NCBI GenBank assembly: GCA_022615275.1
Contig: JAKEHA010000160.1
Location: forward strand, 1 to 11,461
Length of the DNA stretch: 11,461 nucleotides
Direction of reading: 5' to 3'
DNA from: Candidatus Latescibacterota bacterium
Lineage (GTDB): Bacteria; Krumholzibacteriota; Krumholzibacteriia; WVZY01; JAKEHA01
Shown: positions 4,769 to 11,461 of the stretch, in pieces
How the letters are laid out: every line of letters begins with the position of its first letter
Numbering within the stretch: the stretch's first letter is position 1
Translations under genes and position numbers: made by a program
The notes under the pieces: model-generated
What the model saw: only the letters and a program-made list of their open reading frames with translations
The model's database searches: none
Told to the model about the DNA's origin: nothing

Positions 4769-6115
4769 ATGAAACGGGTCCTCCTCATCGCGGTGGTCGT
4801 CTGGGCGGCTCTCTCCGGGGCCGTTCGCGCCCAGCCATCGCTTCGACTCGAACGCATCGAGATCACGGGAAACGAACGCACCGCGTCGTTCGTGGTGTTG
4901 CGCCACCTCGAGCTCGACACGGGCGACGCCGTCGACGCCGACATTCTCGACGACGCGCGAGCGCGACTGCTTGCGACCGGCTACTTCAAGTCGGTCGAGT
5001 TCTCCACCCAACCCGGCACGCAACGCGGCGACGTGGTCCTGAACGTCGCGCTGGCGGAACGCGGCAATCCGGTGTTCGAAACCGGCTTCGGGTACAACGA
5101 CCTCAACGGTTGGTTCCTCACCCTCCTCGGCCTGCGCTTCGACAATTCGCTCGGCGCGGACTCGCAGCTGCGCTTCGGCCTGCGCGTGGGGTTCCGCATG
5201 CTCGGCGTGGATGGGGAGTGGCGCAAGCCCATTTCCGATGGCGGTCGCTTGGCGCTCAACACCAAGCTCGCGCTCTACGGCACCGATCAAGTCTTCTACG
5301 AAAGCAGCGTCGACTCCGCCGGCCTCACGACGTGGAACGAATACCGGCAGAACATCGGCCGCGCGGGCGCCGAAGCCACGCTGCAGTACGCCGTCACCAA
5401 CGCCGTACGGGTCGAATTCGGTCTGGCGGCGACACGCGTCGATCCCGATAGCTCGCTGGACGCGGTGGGAGACGCGCCCGCCACGTCGAGCACGCTCTCC
5501 GACGAAATCCTTCCCGACAGCCGCAAGGCCAGCATCGCCGGCCTGGTATTTCGCGTCTTCCGGGATACGCGCAACAGCGAAACCTATCCGACGCGCGGCT
5601 CGTTCCTGCGCGCCACGTTGAACGCGAACGGCGACGCCGGATCCAACGCGCAGTCGTTCACCAAAGCAACGATCGACGCGCGCAAGCACATCCACATTCG
5701 CAACGGCTGGGTGCTGTCGAGTCACCTGGCCGGCGGCATCACGTCGAGCGACACGCCCTACTACGAGCGCTTCTTCCTGGGCGGCAACTACTCCGTGCGC
5801 GGGTTCGACCCCTTGAGCCTGTCGCCCAACGGCGGCGACGACGTCTACTGGCAGATCAACGAAGAACTCCGCTGGCCCGTGGCCGGCGCTCCCGGGCGGC
5901 CGCGCGTGGTCGCACTCGCATTCGTCGATGCCGGCCAGGGCGAGCTGCAGGGACAGTCGTTCGATTCGAACGACATCGCCGTCGGCGCCGGTTACGGCGT
6001 TCGCGTTCTCCTGCCCTGGGCCGGCACGCTGGGTCTCGACGTCGGCATCCCGCTCACCGACGGCGGAACCGACGAGCGATTCCGTGTGAACGCGCTCTTG
6101 GGGTTCTCCTTCTGA
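4769..6115 (+). CDS. Omp85/BamA-like outer-membrane protein with one POTRA domain
   Basis: A 448-residue outer-membrane protein of the Omp85 superfamily (BamA, TamA, FhaC), whose members insert or move proteins across the outer membrane. The start at 4769 gives a signal peptide (MKRVLLIAVVVWAALSGAVR, cut before Gln22). The in-frame TTG at 4751 lies inside the sigma-54 element and is excluded. Residues ~25-97 form a single POTRA: LRLERIEITGNERT, then LLATGYFKSVEF, ending in VVLNVALAERG. The remainder is the bacterial surface antigen barrel, with FRDTRNSETYPTRGSF and the diagnostic loop-6 VRGF motif at 343-346 (GGNYSVRGF). It ends in GFSF, a terminal Phe. BamA normally has five POTRAs and ~800 residues, so this is a short, specialised member, not the housekeeping BamA. 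Its stop overlaps the next ATG by one base. Client and partners are unknown. Confidence 0.88.
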   Translation: MKRVLLIAVVVWAALSGAVRAQPSLRLERIEITGNERTASFVVLRHLELDTGDAVDADILDDARARLLATGYFKSVEFSTQPGTQRGDVVLNVALAERGNPVFETGFGYNDLNGWFLTLLGLRFDNSLGADSQLRFGLRVGFRMLGVDGEWRKPISDGGRLALNTKLALYGTDQVFYESSVDSAGLTTWNEYRQNIGRAGAEATLQYAVTNAVRVEFGLAATRVDPDSSLDAVGDAPATSSTLSDEILPDSRKASIAGLVFRVFRDTRNSETYPTRGSFLRATLNANGDAGSNAQSFTKATIDARKHIHIRNGWVLSSHLAGGITSSDTPYYERFFLGGNYSVRGFDPLSLSPNGGDDVYWQINEELRWPVAGAPGRPRVVALAFVDAGQGELQGQSFDSNDIAVGAGYGVRVLLPWAGTLGLDVGIPLTDGGTDERFRVNALLGFSF

Positions 6116-6759
6116 TGCGCGGGCGCCCCTCGCTACCGATCGTCGTCGCCGCGGTGCTGGTGGTCGCGGCGGCGGAGGCGCGCGCGGCGCCGCGTCCCCG
6201 TGTCACCCGCGTGGACGTCTCGTCCACGCGCGACCACGTGGTGTGCACCATCACCAGCGACGAACTGTTCAGCGAGCAGGTGGTCAATACGGTGAAGAGC
6301 GGTCTTCCGGCGGTGGTCGAGTTGGTGTATCGCGTCGTCGATGCGCGCGACCGATCGCTGGTGCGCGGCTTGTACACGGTCGAGATTCGCTGTGACGTAT
6401 GGACGGACGTCTACGCGTTGGTTCGCGACGACACGTCGTACAGCTATCCTTCTTTCGAAACCGTGTCGGCGGCGGTGGAGCGGCTCGAGCAGGTTCCGGT
6501 GCTGCCGTTGTCGGCGTTGGACGAAGGCACGGAGATTTCCATCCTGTTCGCCATCGCGGTGTATCCGCTGCGCGGGAAAGAGCAGGAGAACATCGTGGGG
6601 TGGGTGGAAGAGCAGGTCGGCGGCCAGTCGAGCCGTACCTGGCGGGAGCAAGTCCTCAATATCGACGACTTGATCCAGCGCTTGTTTTCCGACGACGTGC
6701 AGCAACGGAGCGATTGGTTTCGCTCGCCTTCCTATCGACCGCCGGGGGGACGACCATGA
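6115..6759 (+). CDS. DUF4390-like exported protein
   Basis: A 214-residue predicted periplasmic protein with a signal peptide (MRGRPSLPIVVAAVLVVAAA, cleavage near ARA-A). The body has a beta-rich N-terminal half (TRVDVSSTRDHVVCTITSDE; VVELVYRVVD; GLYTVEIRCDVWTDVYALVR). A SYPSFETVSAAVERLEQVPV helix follows, and the C-terminus is polar (LNIDDLIQRLFSDDV… PPGGRP). Length, secretion signal, strand pattern and above all position just before an NtrY-type kinase fit DUF4390, a family found beside NtrY/NtrX-like pairs in betaproteobacteria. The assignment is by pattern and context, not by a firm motif. It starts on the last base of the preceding stop and shares ATGA with the kinase start, so all three are coupled. 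It may feed a periplasmic signal to the kinase; this is inference. Confidence 0.7.
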   Translation: MRGRPSLPIVVAAVLVVAAAEARAAPRPRVTRVDVSSTRDHVVCTITSDELFSEQVVNTVKSGLPAVVELVYRVVDARDRSLVRGLYTVEIRCDVWTDVYALVRDDTSYSYPSFETVSAAVERLEQVPVLPLSALDEGTEISILFAIAVYPLRGKEQENIVGWVEEQVGGQSSRTWREQVLNIDDLIQRLFSDDVQQRSDWFRSPSYRPPGGRP

Positions 6760-8312
6760 AGTCGATTCGCTCGCGCTTGGTGGTGATGTGTCTCATCGTC
6801 GCGGCCTTGCCCGCGCTTCCGCTGGCGCTGGTCGTGCAGTCGCTGCTCGAGAAGACGTTCGACGTGGGGTTGAACGAGACGCTGGAGGAAGCGCTCGAGA
6901 GCGGTGTCGCCATGTCGCGCGACGCGTGGGACAAGCAGCGGAGCCGCTTCGAAGGCGACGCCCGTGCGTTGCGGGCCGAAATCGGCGCATCGCGGCCGGA
7001 TTCGGCGCGCGTGGCGGCCGCCCTGAAGTCGCTTCGGCTGCAAGGCTCGACGGTGCAGGGATTCATGGTCGCACCCATCGCGACCGCGGCGGCCGACACC
7101 GCTTCCCCGCTGCGTTCGTTTTCGTCGCGCGAGACGTTCCAACGCCTGACGGGCCGCACGTCGTTTCTCTCCACGCCACTGGACGACGCATTGGTGCTCT
7201 TCGAAGCCGCCGACCGCAGCCTCTTGCTCGCCATCTGGTCGCCGCCGGCGCACCGCAACCGGCTGCTGCTCTACCGGCAGACGAATCCGTTCTTCCTCCA
7301 GCGCGCGCACGACCTCATATCCGCGCGGCAGCTATTCGCCACTTTGCAACTGACGCGGGAACGATTGACGCGGAGTTTCTTCTACTCCTTCGTCATCATC
7401 TACGGCGTGTGCGCCCTGTTCGCGCTCACGCTCGCGCTATGGATGGCGGAGCGCATCGCGACACCGATCCGGCGCTTGTCCGACGGGGCCGGGATCGTCG
7501 CCGCCGGCGACTGGGGATACCGTCTGGAGATCCGCGCGGGAGGAGAAACCGGGCGCTTGGTGGACGCGTTCAACGACATGGTGGCGCGTCTCGACGACCA
7601 GCGGCGGCGGCTGGTGGACATGGAGAAGATGTCGGCGTGGCGCGAGGTCGCGCGTCACCTGGCGCACGAAATCAAGAATCCGCTGCTGCCCATCCGCCTC
7701 ACCATCGAAGAGCTGCGCGACCAGTATCGCGGCGACGACCGCGCCTTCCGCGAGTTATTGCTGGAGAGCACGCGCGTCGTGGGCGAAGAAGTCGAACAGT
7801 TGCAGCGGCTGGTCCGCCAGTTCTCCGAATTCGCGAAGATGCCGGAGTTGAACGCGCGCGCGGGATCGCTGGATGCCCTCACCCGCGACGTCGCCGCCCT
7901 CTACCCCCAGGTGACGACCACGCACGAGACGGCGTCACCGCTCGAGCCGTTTCCCTTCGACCCCGAACAGATGCGCCGCGTGCTGGTCAACTTGTACGAC
8001 AACGCGGTGGCGATGACGCCGCCCGGACACACCGCCGTCCGCGTCTCCGTCGCGAGCGCCGGCCGGCACGCCGTCTTGCGCGTGAGCGACAACGGCCCCG
8101 GCATTTGGCCGGAACACCGCGCACGCATCTTCGAACCGTATTTCACGACGCGCCGCGAGGGCACCGGCCTCGGACTGGCCGTGGTCAAGAACGTCGTGTT
8201 GCTCCACGGCGGAGACGTCGCCGTGGAGAGCACCGTCGGCGCGGGAACGACCTTCACGATTCGTCTGCCGCTGGCGGGACCGCCGCCTGTGGTTTCGCAC
8301 AAGGAGACATGA
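6756..8312 (+). CDS. NtrY-like membrane sensor histidine kinase
   Basis: A 518-residue sensor kinase that would phosphorylate the activator encoded next. Order of parts: transmembrane helix 1 (~7-29), periplasmic region of ~175 residues with no domain I recognise, transmembrane helix 2 (~208-230), HAMP (~231-284), dimerisation/phosphoacceptor helix with His304 in HLAHEIKNPLLPIRLTIEEL, and an HATPase domain. The HATPase domain has the N box NLYDNA (412-417), G1 DNGPGI (445-450), F box PYFTT (461-465) and G2 GTGLGL (469-474). HEIKNPL…PIRLTIEEL is typical of the NtrY branch. Classical NtrY carries a PAS domain between HAMP and the His helix; here HAMP runs straight into it, so the input is probably periplasmic. 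All catalytic residues are present. The start overlaps the preceding stop (ATGA), and the stop overlaps the activator start. The signal is unknown. Confidence 0.92.
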   Translation: MKSIRSRLVVMCLIVAALPALPLALVVQSLLEKTFDVGLNETLEEALESGVAMSRDAWDKQRSRFEGDARALRAEIGASRPDSARVAAALKSLRLQGSTVQGFMVAPIATAAADTASPLRSFSSRETFQRLTGRTSFLSTPLDDALVLFEAADRSLLLAIWSPPAHRNRLLLYRQTNPFFLQRAHDLISARQLFATLQLTRERLTRSFFYSFVIIYGVCALFALTLALWMAERIATPIRRLSDGAGIVAAGDWGYRLEIRAGGETGRLVDAFNDMVARLDDQRRRLVDMEKMSAWREVARHLAHEIKNPLLPIRLTIEELRDQYRGDDRAFRELLLESTRVVGEEVEQLQRLVRQFSEFAKMPELNARAGSLDALTRDVAALYPQVTTTHETASPLEPFPFDPEQMRRVLVNLYDNAVAMTPPGHTAVRVSVASAGRHAVLRVSDNGPGIWPEHRARIFEPYFTTRREGTGLGLAVVKNVVLLHGGDVAVESTVGAGTTFTIRLPLAGPPPVVSHKET

Positions 8313-9694
8313 TGCCGGGACGCGTTCTCATTATCGACGACGAACCCAACATCCGCCGCATGATGGAAATGATCCATCGCAACGCCGGGTGGGAGACGGC
8401 CACCGCGCCGGGCGGATCGCACGCGCTGGATCTGCTCGCGCGCGAATCGTTCGACGTGGTCTTTCTCGACCTCTCGATGCCCGACCGCGACGGCCTGGAC
8501 GTGCTCGCGGACATTCGCCGCCTGAAACCCGATCAGCTGGTCGTGATCCTCACCGGACAGGGCACCATCGACCGCGCGGTCGAAGCCACGCGGCTGGGTG
8601 CGTTCGACTTTCTGGAGAAGGACTGCGGCAAGGAGCGAATCCTCCTCACGTCCCGCAACGCCCTCGACCACAGCGCGCTCGCGGGCGAAAACCGCAAGCT
8701 GCGCTCGCGCGGCGGCAAGCGCCGCGAATTCCTGGGCGAAAGCCGCGCCGCGGTGGAAATCATGGCGCACGTGCGGCGCATCGCACCCACCAACGCGCGC
8801 GTGCTGATCCTCGGCGAATCGGGCACGGGCAAGGAACTCGTCGCCCAGGCGATCCACGACCGCAGCGCGTGCTCCGGCGGTCCCTTCATCAAGGTCAACT
8901 GCGCCGCCATTCCCGAGGAGTTGATCGAAGCCGAATTGTTCGGGGCGGAACGCGGCGCGTATACCGGAGCCGTGCAGGCGCGCGAAGGAAAATGGCAGGC
9001 CGCCGATGGCGGCACGCTGTTGCTGGACGAAGTCGGCGACATGAGCCTCAAGGTGCAGACCAAGGTCTTGCGCGCGTTGCAGGAAGGCGAGATCCAAAAA
9101 GTCGGCAGCAACGAGATCATCCGCGTCGACGTGCGCGTCGTCGCAGCGACCAACAAGAACCTCGCCGACGAAGTGGGCGCGGGGCGCTTCCGCGAGGACC
9201 TGTATTACCGCCTCAACGTGGTGCCGATCACCGTGCCGCCGCTGCGCGAACGCGGCGACGACGTTTCCCTGCTCGCGCGTGCGTTCCTGGCCGAGTACTG
9301 CGCCGAGAACGACACACCACCCAAGACCTTCGACGACGCCGTGCTGCAAGCGCTCGTCGCCTATCCGTGGCCGGGAAACGTGCGCGAACTGCGCAACCAG
9401 GTGGAGCGCATGGCGATCATGTGCCCGGGCCGCGTGGTGCGCGTGGACGACTTGAGCACGGAAGTGCGATCCGGCGCGTCGTCTATTGCGCCGTCCAAGA
9501 CGGCCCCCCCTGCGAGCGCGTCGAACTTCGCCGGTAAGTCGCTGCAAGACGCGCGCAAGAAGATGGAACACGACCTGATCGTGCAGACGCTCGAAAAGTT
9601 CAATTGGAACGTTTCGCGCGCGGCCGAGGAATTGGGATTGGAGCGCACCAACCTCCACAAGAAGATGAAGGCGCTCGGAATCGAACGCAAATAG
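8312..9694 (+). CDS. NtrX-like sigma-54-dependent response regulator
   Basis: A 460-residue bacterial enhancer-binding protein that remodels RNA polymerase-sigma-54 at -24/-12 promoters. The receiver domain (1-~120) has the acidic pocket Asp9/Asp10, phosphoacceptor Asp53 (VVFLDLSMPDRDG), Thr81 and Lys103. The AAA+ domain (~140-375) has Walker A GESGTGKE (168-175), the sigma-54 contact loop GAYTGA (215-220), Walker B GTLLLDE (234-240) and the FREDLYYRLN region. The C-terminal Fis-type helix-turn-helix (from ~432, NVSRAAEELGLERTNLHKKM) resembles NtrX. The GAFTGA loop has the natural Phe-to-Tyr variant, which keeps the aromatic ring. The ATG at 8312 is five bases after AAGGAG (8301-8306). The ATG at 8309 is also in frame but only two bases away. 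The gene is fully equipped and coupled to the kinase. Its own operon has a sigma-54 promoter, so it is probably autoactivating. Confidence 0.93.
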   Translation: MPGRVLIIDDEPNIRRMMEMIHRNAGWETATAPGGSHALDLLARESFDVVFLDLSMPDRDGLDVLADIRRLKPDQLVVILTGQGTIDRAVEATRLGAFDFLEKDCGKERILLTSRNALDHSALAGENRKLRSRGGKRREFLGESRAAVEIMAHVRRIAPTNARVLILGESGTGKELVAQAIHDRSACSGGPFIKVNCAAIPEELIEAELFGAERGAYTGAVQAREGKWQAADGGTLLLDEVGDMSLKVQTKVLRALQEGEIQKVGSNEIIRVDVRVVAATNKNLADEVGAGRFREDLYYRLNVVPITVPPLRERGDDVSLLARAFLAEYCAENDTPPKTFDDAVLQALVAYPWPGNVRELRNQVERMAIMCPGRVVRVDDLSTEVRSGASSIAPSKTAPPASASNFAGKSLQDARKKMEHDLIVQTLEKFNWNVSRAAEELGLERTNLHKKMKALGIERK

Positions 9695-9706
9695 AGGAGT
9701 CGCATC

Positions 9707-10309
9707 ATGAGAAACGTCATCGTCGTTTTCGCGGTTCTTTTTTCCGTGTTGGCGTGTACCGGCGCCCGCGCGCAGGATCACCCTTCCGACCAGGGACTCA
9801 ATCTAGCGCTGCGCTTGAGCGCCGGCGAATTCAGAGCGACCGACGCGGGCTCCAACGAAAAGGTCTCCGACGTCGGAGGCGGGCTCGCGCTCACGCTCGG
9901 CTACGATTTCAACCCGGTGTTCGGTTTGAAGATGGAGTTGAGTGGAAACGGCTATTCGTCGCTGGCGCCGGGACTCGACGCCGGCATCGGCTCGCTCTCG
10001 CTCCTGATGCAGTACCGCTTCCTTCCCGACCACTTCGCGCGCCCCTACCTGCGCGCCGGCCTCGGCGGTTACACGCTCGAGTTCAGCGACGCGCTGGGCA
10101 ACGTCACCGCGAGTGGCGGCGGTGTGCCGCTGGGCGCGGGCGTCGAGTTCGGCATTGCGCGTCACGTGTCGCTGGGCGTCGACGTGACCTACCACATCAT
10201 CGGCTACGAGGAAGTGACACTCGAATCGTCCGGCGTCGGACTTACCTACGACATCGACGCGGACGGTTCGCAGATCAGCTTCTCGCTGGTTACGCTATTC
10301 TATTTCTAG
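9707..10309 (+). CDS. Small outer-membrane beta-barrel protein (OmpA/OmpX-like porin fold)
   Basis: A 200-residue exported protein with a signal peptide (MRNVIVVFAVLFSVLACTGA, cut before Gln23) and a mature region of alternating strand segments. These include LNLALRLSAGEF, GGLALTLGYDFNPVFGLKME, SLSLLMQYRF, YLRAGLGGYTLEF and VSLGVDVTYHIIGY. It ends in SFSLVTLFYF with a C-terminal Phe. This matches the 8-stranded 'outer membrane protein beta-barrel' class (OMP_b-brl / OmpX-like), where extracellular loops carry the specificity. There is no peptidoglycan-binding OmpA domain. It starts 12 bases after the regulator stop, behind AGAGGAG, so it is most likely the last gene of the sigma-54 operon and a plausible client of the Omp85-like protein. 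Ligand and exact role are unknown. Confidence 0.82.
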   Translation: MRNVIVVFAVLFSVLACTGARAQDHPSDQGLNLALRLSAGEFRATDAGSNEKVSDVGGGLALTLGYDFNPVFGLKMELSGNGYSSLAPGLDAGIGSLSLLMQYRFLPDHFARPYLRAGLGGYTLEFSDALGNVTASGGGVPLGAGVEFGIARHVSLGVDVTYHIIGYEEVTLESSGVGLTYDIDADGSQISFSLVTLFYF

Positions 10310-10317
10310 AGGGAAGG

Positions 10318-10345
10318 CGCGGGTCCTGTCGCCTCGCCACCCGCG
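10318..10345 (+). terminator. Weak hairpin after the beta-barrel gene, possible operon end
   Basis: CGCGGGT (10318-10324) pairs perfectly with ACCCGCG (10339-10345) across a 14-base loop, 9 bases after the stop. What follows is TCGTTACG, not a T-run, so it is at best a weak or Rho-assisted terminator. The remaining gap to 10526 holds the second sigma-54 promoter and no supported gene. Confidence 0.35.
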
Positions 10346-10382
10346 TCGTTACGTCCACCGACGAAGAGCGTGAGCGCGGCAC

Positions 10383-10392
10383 CACAGTGTGA
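10383..10392 (+). promoter_or_regulatory. CACAGTGTGA half-palindrome, candidate second enhancer site
   Basis: CACAGTGTGA lies 79-88 bases upstream of the -24 GG of the second sigma-54 promoter and resembles CACAGGTGTGA in the element upstream of the first (one base shorter). Two sites with similar sequence and distance suggest one activator serves both. The match is short and could be chance. Confidence 0.3.
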
Positions 10393-10469
10393 CCGTGAGG
10401 CACGGCGACACCACCCCTTCGCCCGAGGATAAGGCTTTATACGGAAACGTGTTAGCTGGATTACGCCGG

Positions 10470-10484
10470 TGGCACATCCGCTGC
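10470..10484 (+). promoter_or_regulatory. Second sigma-54 (-24/-12) promoter
   Basis: TGGCACATCCGCTGC followed by TTT matches TGGCACG-N4-TTGCW with GG (10471-10472) and GC (10483-10484) exactly 10 bases apart. The G at position 7 is A, and the first T of TTGC is C. The start site would be near 10496, giving a 5' leader of about 30 bases that contains the Shine-Dalgarno of the next gene. Confidence 0.72.
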
Positions 10485-10512
10485 TTTACCTTCCCGCGGG
10501 AACACCACCTTC

Positions 10513-10520
10513 AAGGAGGG
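10513..10520 (+). promoter_or_regulatory. Shine-Dalgarno AAGGAGGG fixing the lipoprotein start
   Basis: AAGGAGGG lies six bases before the ATG at 10527. It rules out the longer in-frame reading from 10389, which would cross the sigma-54 promoter and this site. Confidence 0.75.
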
Positions 10521-10526
10521 ACACTC

Positions 10527-11390
10527 ATGAAACACAGCATCATTCGAACGACCCTGGCGGCACTCTTCGTGTGGGGCGCCCTGTCGGGATGTAGCGACGA
10601 TTCGGTCACCAAGCCCGAAGACACCAACCAAGCGCCTACGCTGCCGTCCGTTTCGACCATGAAGTTCAACTTGGACTTCTACGGTGTGGCCGCGCCGACC
10701 GTCGACGCACAATCGCTCGAGACTGGCCGGCCCAGCGACACCATGCTTCAGAGCGCCGCGGGCGGCGACCACGAGAACTGGATCAACGCCTACGTGCGCG
10801 CGGTCTACATCTACCTCACCACCTTCGACATGCTCGAAGAGCCGATTGGTGCCTTCGCGTACGCGATTCATTCGGTTCCCCAGAAGCAGGACGACGGCTC
10901 GTACTTGTGGACGTACATCTTCGTCGACAAGGAGATCGAGTACAGCGTGTTCTTGTTCGGTACGCCGAAGCTGGACACGGTCGAGTGGCGCATGGAAGTC
11001 TCGTCGAACGATCCCGCGCTGACGCTGGATCACTTCCTTTGGTTCAGCGGCGAGTCCAAGCGTGACGATACCGGCGGCTATTGGCAGTTCTTCGACCCCA
11101 TCGATGAAACCAACGGCGTGCAGAGCGCGCGCATCGATTGGGTAAACGGCCTGCGCGAAGACACGATGACGATCACCGCCAACGGCGTCGGCTACCCGAA
11201 CGAAGGCGACATCCTCACCTTCAGCGACAGCCGGAAGACCGGTTCCATCGAGTACTTCGATGCGAGCGCGAGCCTCACGTCCAGCATCATCTGGCACTCC
11301 GACGGGACCGGAAGCCTCACGGTTCCGGACTACAACGGCGGCGCCCAGGCGTGCTGGGACACGGAGCAGCGTAACGTCGCCTGCGAATAA
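10527..11390 (+). CDS. Lipoprotein of unknown function, sigma-54-controlled
   Basis: A 287-residue predicted lipoprotein: MKHSIIRTTLAALFVWGALS, then Gly-Cys22 (lipobox LSGC), a Ser/Asp/Pro-rich linker to about residue 40, and a folded C-terminal part. The fold appears mostly beta, with aromatic strands such as YLWTYIFVDKEIEYSVFLFG and WRMEVSSNDPALTLDHFLWF. A repeated 'G-x-x-x-F' style is seen toward the end (GYWQFFDP, GSIEYFDASASL, TGSLTVPDYNGG). Two late Cys (ACWDTEQRNVAC) could form a disulphide. No enzymatic motif or known family is recognised. The strong Shine-Dalgarno, the private -24/-12 promoter and the terminator 23 bases after the stop make it a one-gene transcript. Its membership of the same regulon as the Omp85/NtrYX-like operon is inferred from the shared promoter type. 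Surface or periplasmic facing cannot be decided. Confidence 0.85.
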   Translation: MKHSIIRTTLAALFVWGALSGCSDDSVTKPEDTNQAPTLPSVSTMKFNLDFYGVAAPTVDAQSLETGRPSDTMLQSAAGGDHENWINAYVRAVYIYLTTFDMLEEPIGAFAYAIHSVPQKQDDGSYLWTYIFVDKEIEYSVFLFGTPKLDTVEWRMEVSSNDPALTLDHFLWFSGESKRDDTGGYWQFFDPIDETNGVQSARIDWVNGLREDTMTITANGVGYPNEGDILTFSDSRKTGSIEYFDASASLTSSIIWHSDGTGSLTVPDYNGGAQACWDTEQRNVACE

Positions 11391-11413
11391 GCAGTCGCAC
11401 CATCCCCACGACA

Positions 11414-11453
11414 AAGGCGGCTCACCCGAAATCGGGTGGGCCGCCTTCTTTAT
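11414..11453 (+). terminator. Strong Rho-independent terminator
   Basis: AAGGCGGCTCACCCG (11414-11428) pairs with CGGGTGGGCCGCCTT (11433-11447) around an AAAT loop. The 15-pair stem has one G-T wobble and is followed by CTTTATT. It starts 23 bases after the lipoprotein stop and closes that transcript. Confidence 0.9.
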
Positions 11454-11461
11454 TGAAGCAG

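Noticed and set aside
4652..5725. Long minus-strand open frame of 357 codons opposite the Omp85-like gene
   Set aside because: It is a GC-rich antisense shadow: Arg/Val/Glu-rich, with no ribosome site and no motif.
7901..9781. 626-codon minus-strand open frame opposite the kinase and regulator
   Set aside because: It is the mirror of well-supported genes with conserved catalytic motifs and has a low-complexity His/Ala/Arg composition.
10389..10526. 46-residue N-terminal extension of the last lipoprotein
   Set aside because: It crosses the -24/-12 promoter and the Shine-Dalgarno and would hide the lipoprotein signal.

Overview
The window looks like chromosome of a GC-rich, double-membraned (Gram-negative-type) bacterium. 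It holds the end of an RND efflux pump, several signal-peptide proteins that look like outer-membrane beta-barrels, two lipoproteins with clear lipoboxes, an Omp85/BamA-type protein and a two-component system with a sigma-54 (RpoN) activator. The WGSGPDDVW / HFDGxxW repeat lipoprotein and the run of unassignable envelope proteins suggest an uncultured lineage (deltaproteobacterial/myxobacterial-like, or a candidate phylum such as Eisenbacteria or Krumholzibacteriota). The sequence alone does not settle the taxon. No tRNA, rRNA, CRISPR, transposase or phage gene was seen.

Layout. (1) 3-410 (+): C-terminus of an RND inner-membrane transporter, overlapping tail-to-tail with (2) a minus-strand cluster, 3506-388. 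The cluster encodes a large lipoprotein with about 13 propeller-like repeats, followed by two related small outer-membrane proteins. All three are joined by one-base gaps, so they are probably translationally coupled. (3) 3566-3925 (-): a small cupin with its own strong Shine-Dalgarno. (4) 3926-4619: a divergent promoter region and a broken locus. A secreted-protein gene starts well on the + strand (extended -10, AGGAGG, signal peptide) but runs into about 125 codons of an antisense, well-conserved fragment of formate-tetrahydrofolate ligase (fhs). What looks like the original Asp-rich C-terminus follows in another frame. (5) 4633-10309 (+): a sigma-54 promoter and a tightly packed operon: Omp85/BamA-like protein, DUF4390-like periplasmic protein, NtrY-like histidine kinase, NtrX-like sigma-54 activator, small beta-barrel protein. 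(6) 10383-11458 (+): a second sigma-54 promoter, an unknown lipoprotein with a strong Shine-Dalgarno, and an excellent intrinsic terminator.

How it may work (inference). The kinase and sigma-54 activator lie inside an operon that itself starts at a near-consensus -24/-12 promoter, and a second -24/-12 promoter lies in front of the next gene. The simplest reading is a self-activating envelope regulon. The NtrYX-like pair would sense something in the periplasm and, through RNA polymerase-sigma-54, raise its own level together with an outer-membrane assembly factor, a small barrel protein and a lipoprotein. A dyad about 100 bp upstream of the first promoter and a related half-palindrome about 85 bp upstream of the second are candidate enhancer sites. 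Predicted start sites for two transcripts (the operon's and the propeller lipoprotein's) fall at or within a few bases of the ATG, hinting at leaderless mRNAs.
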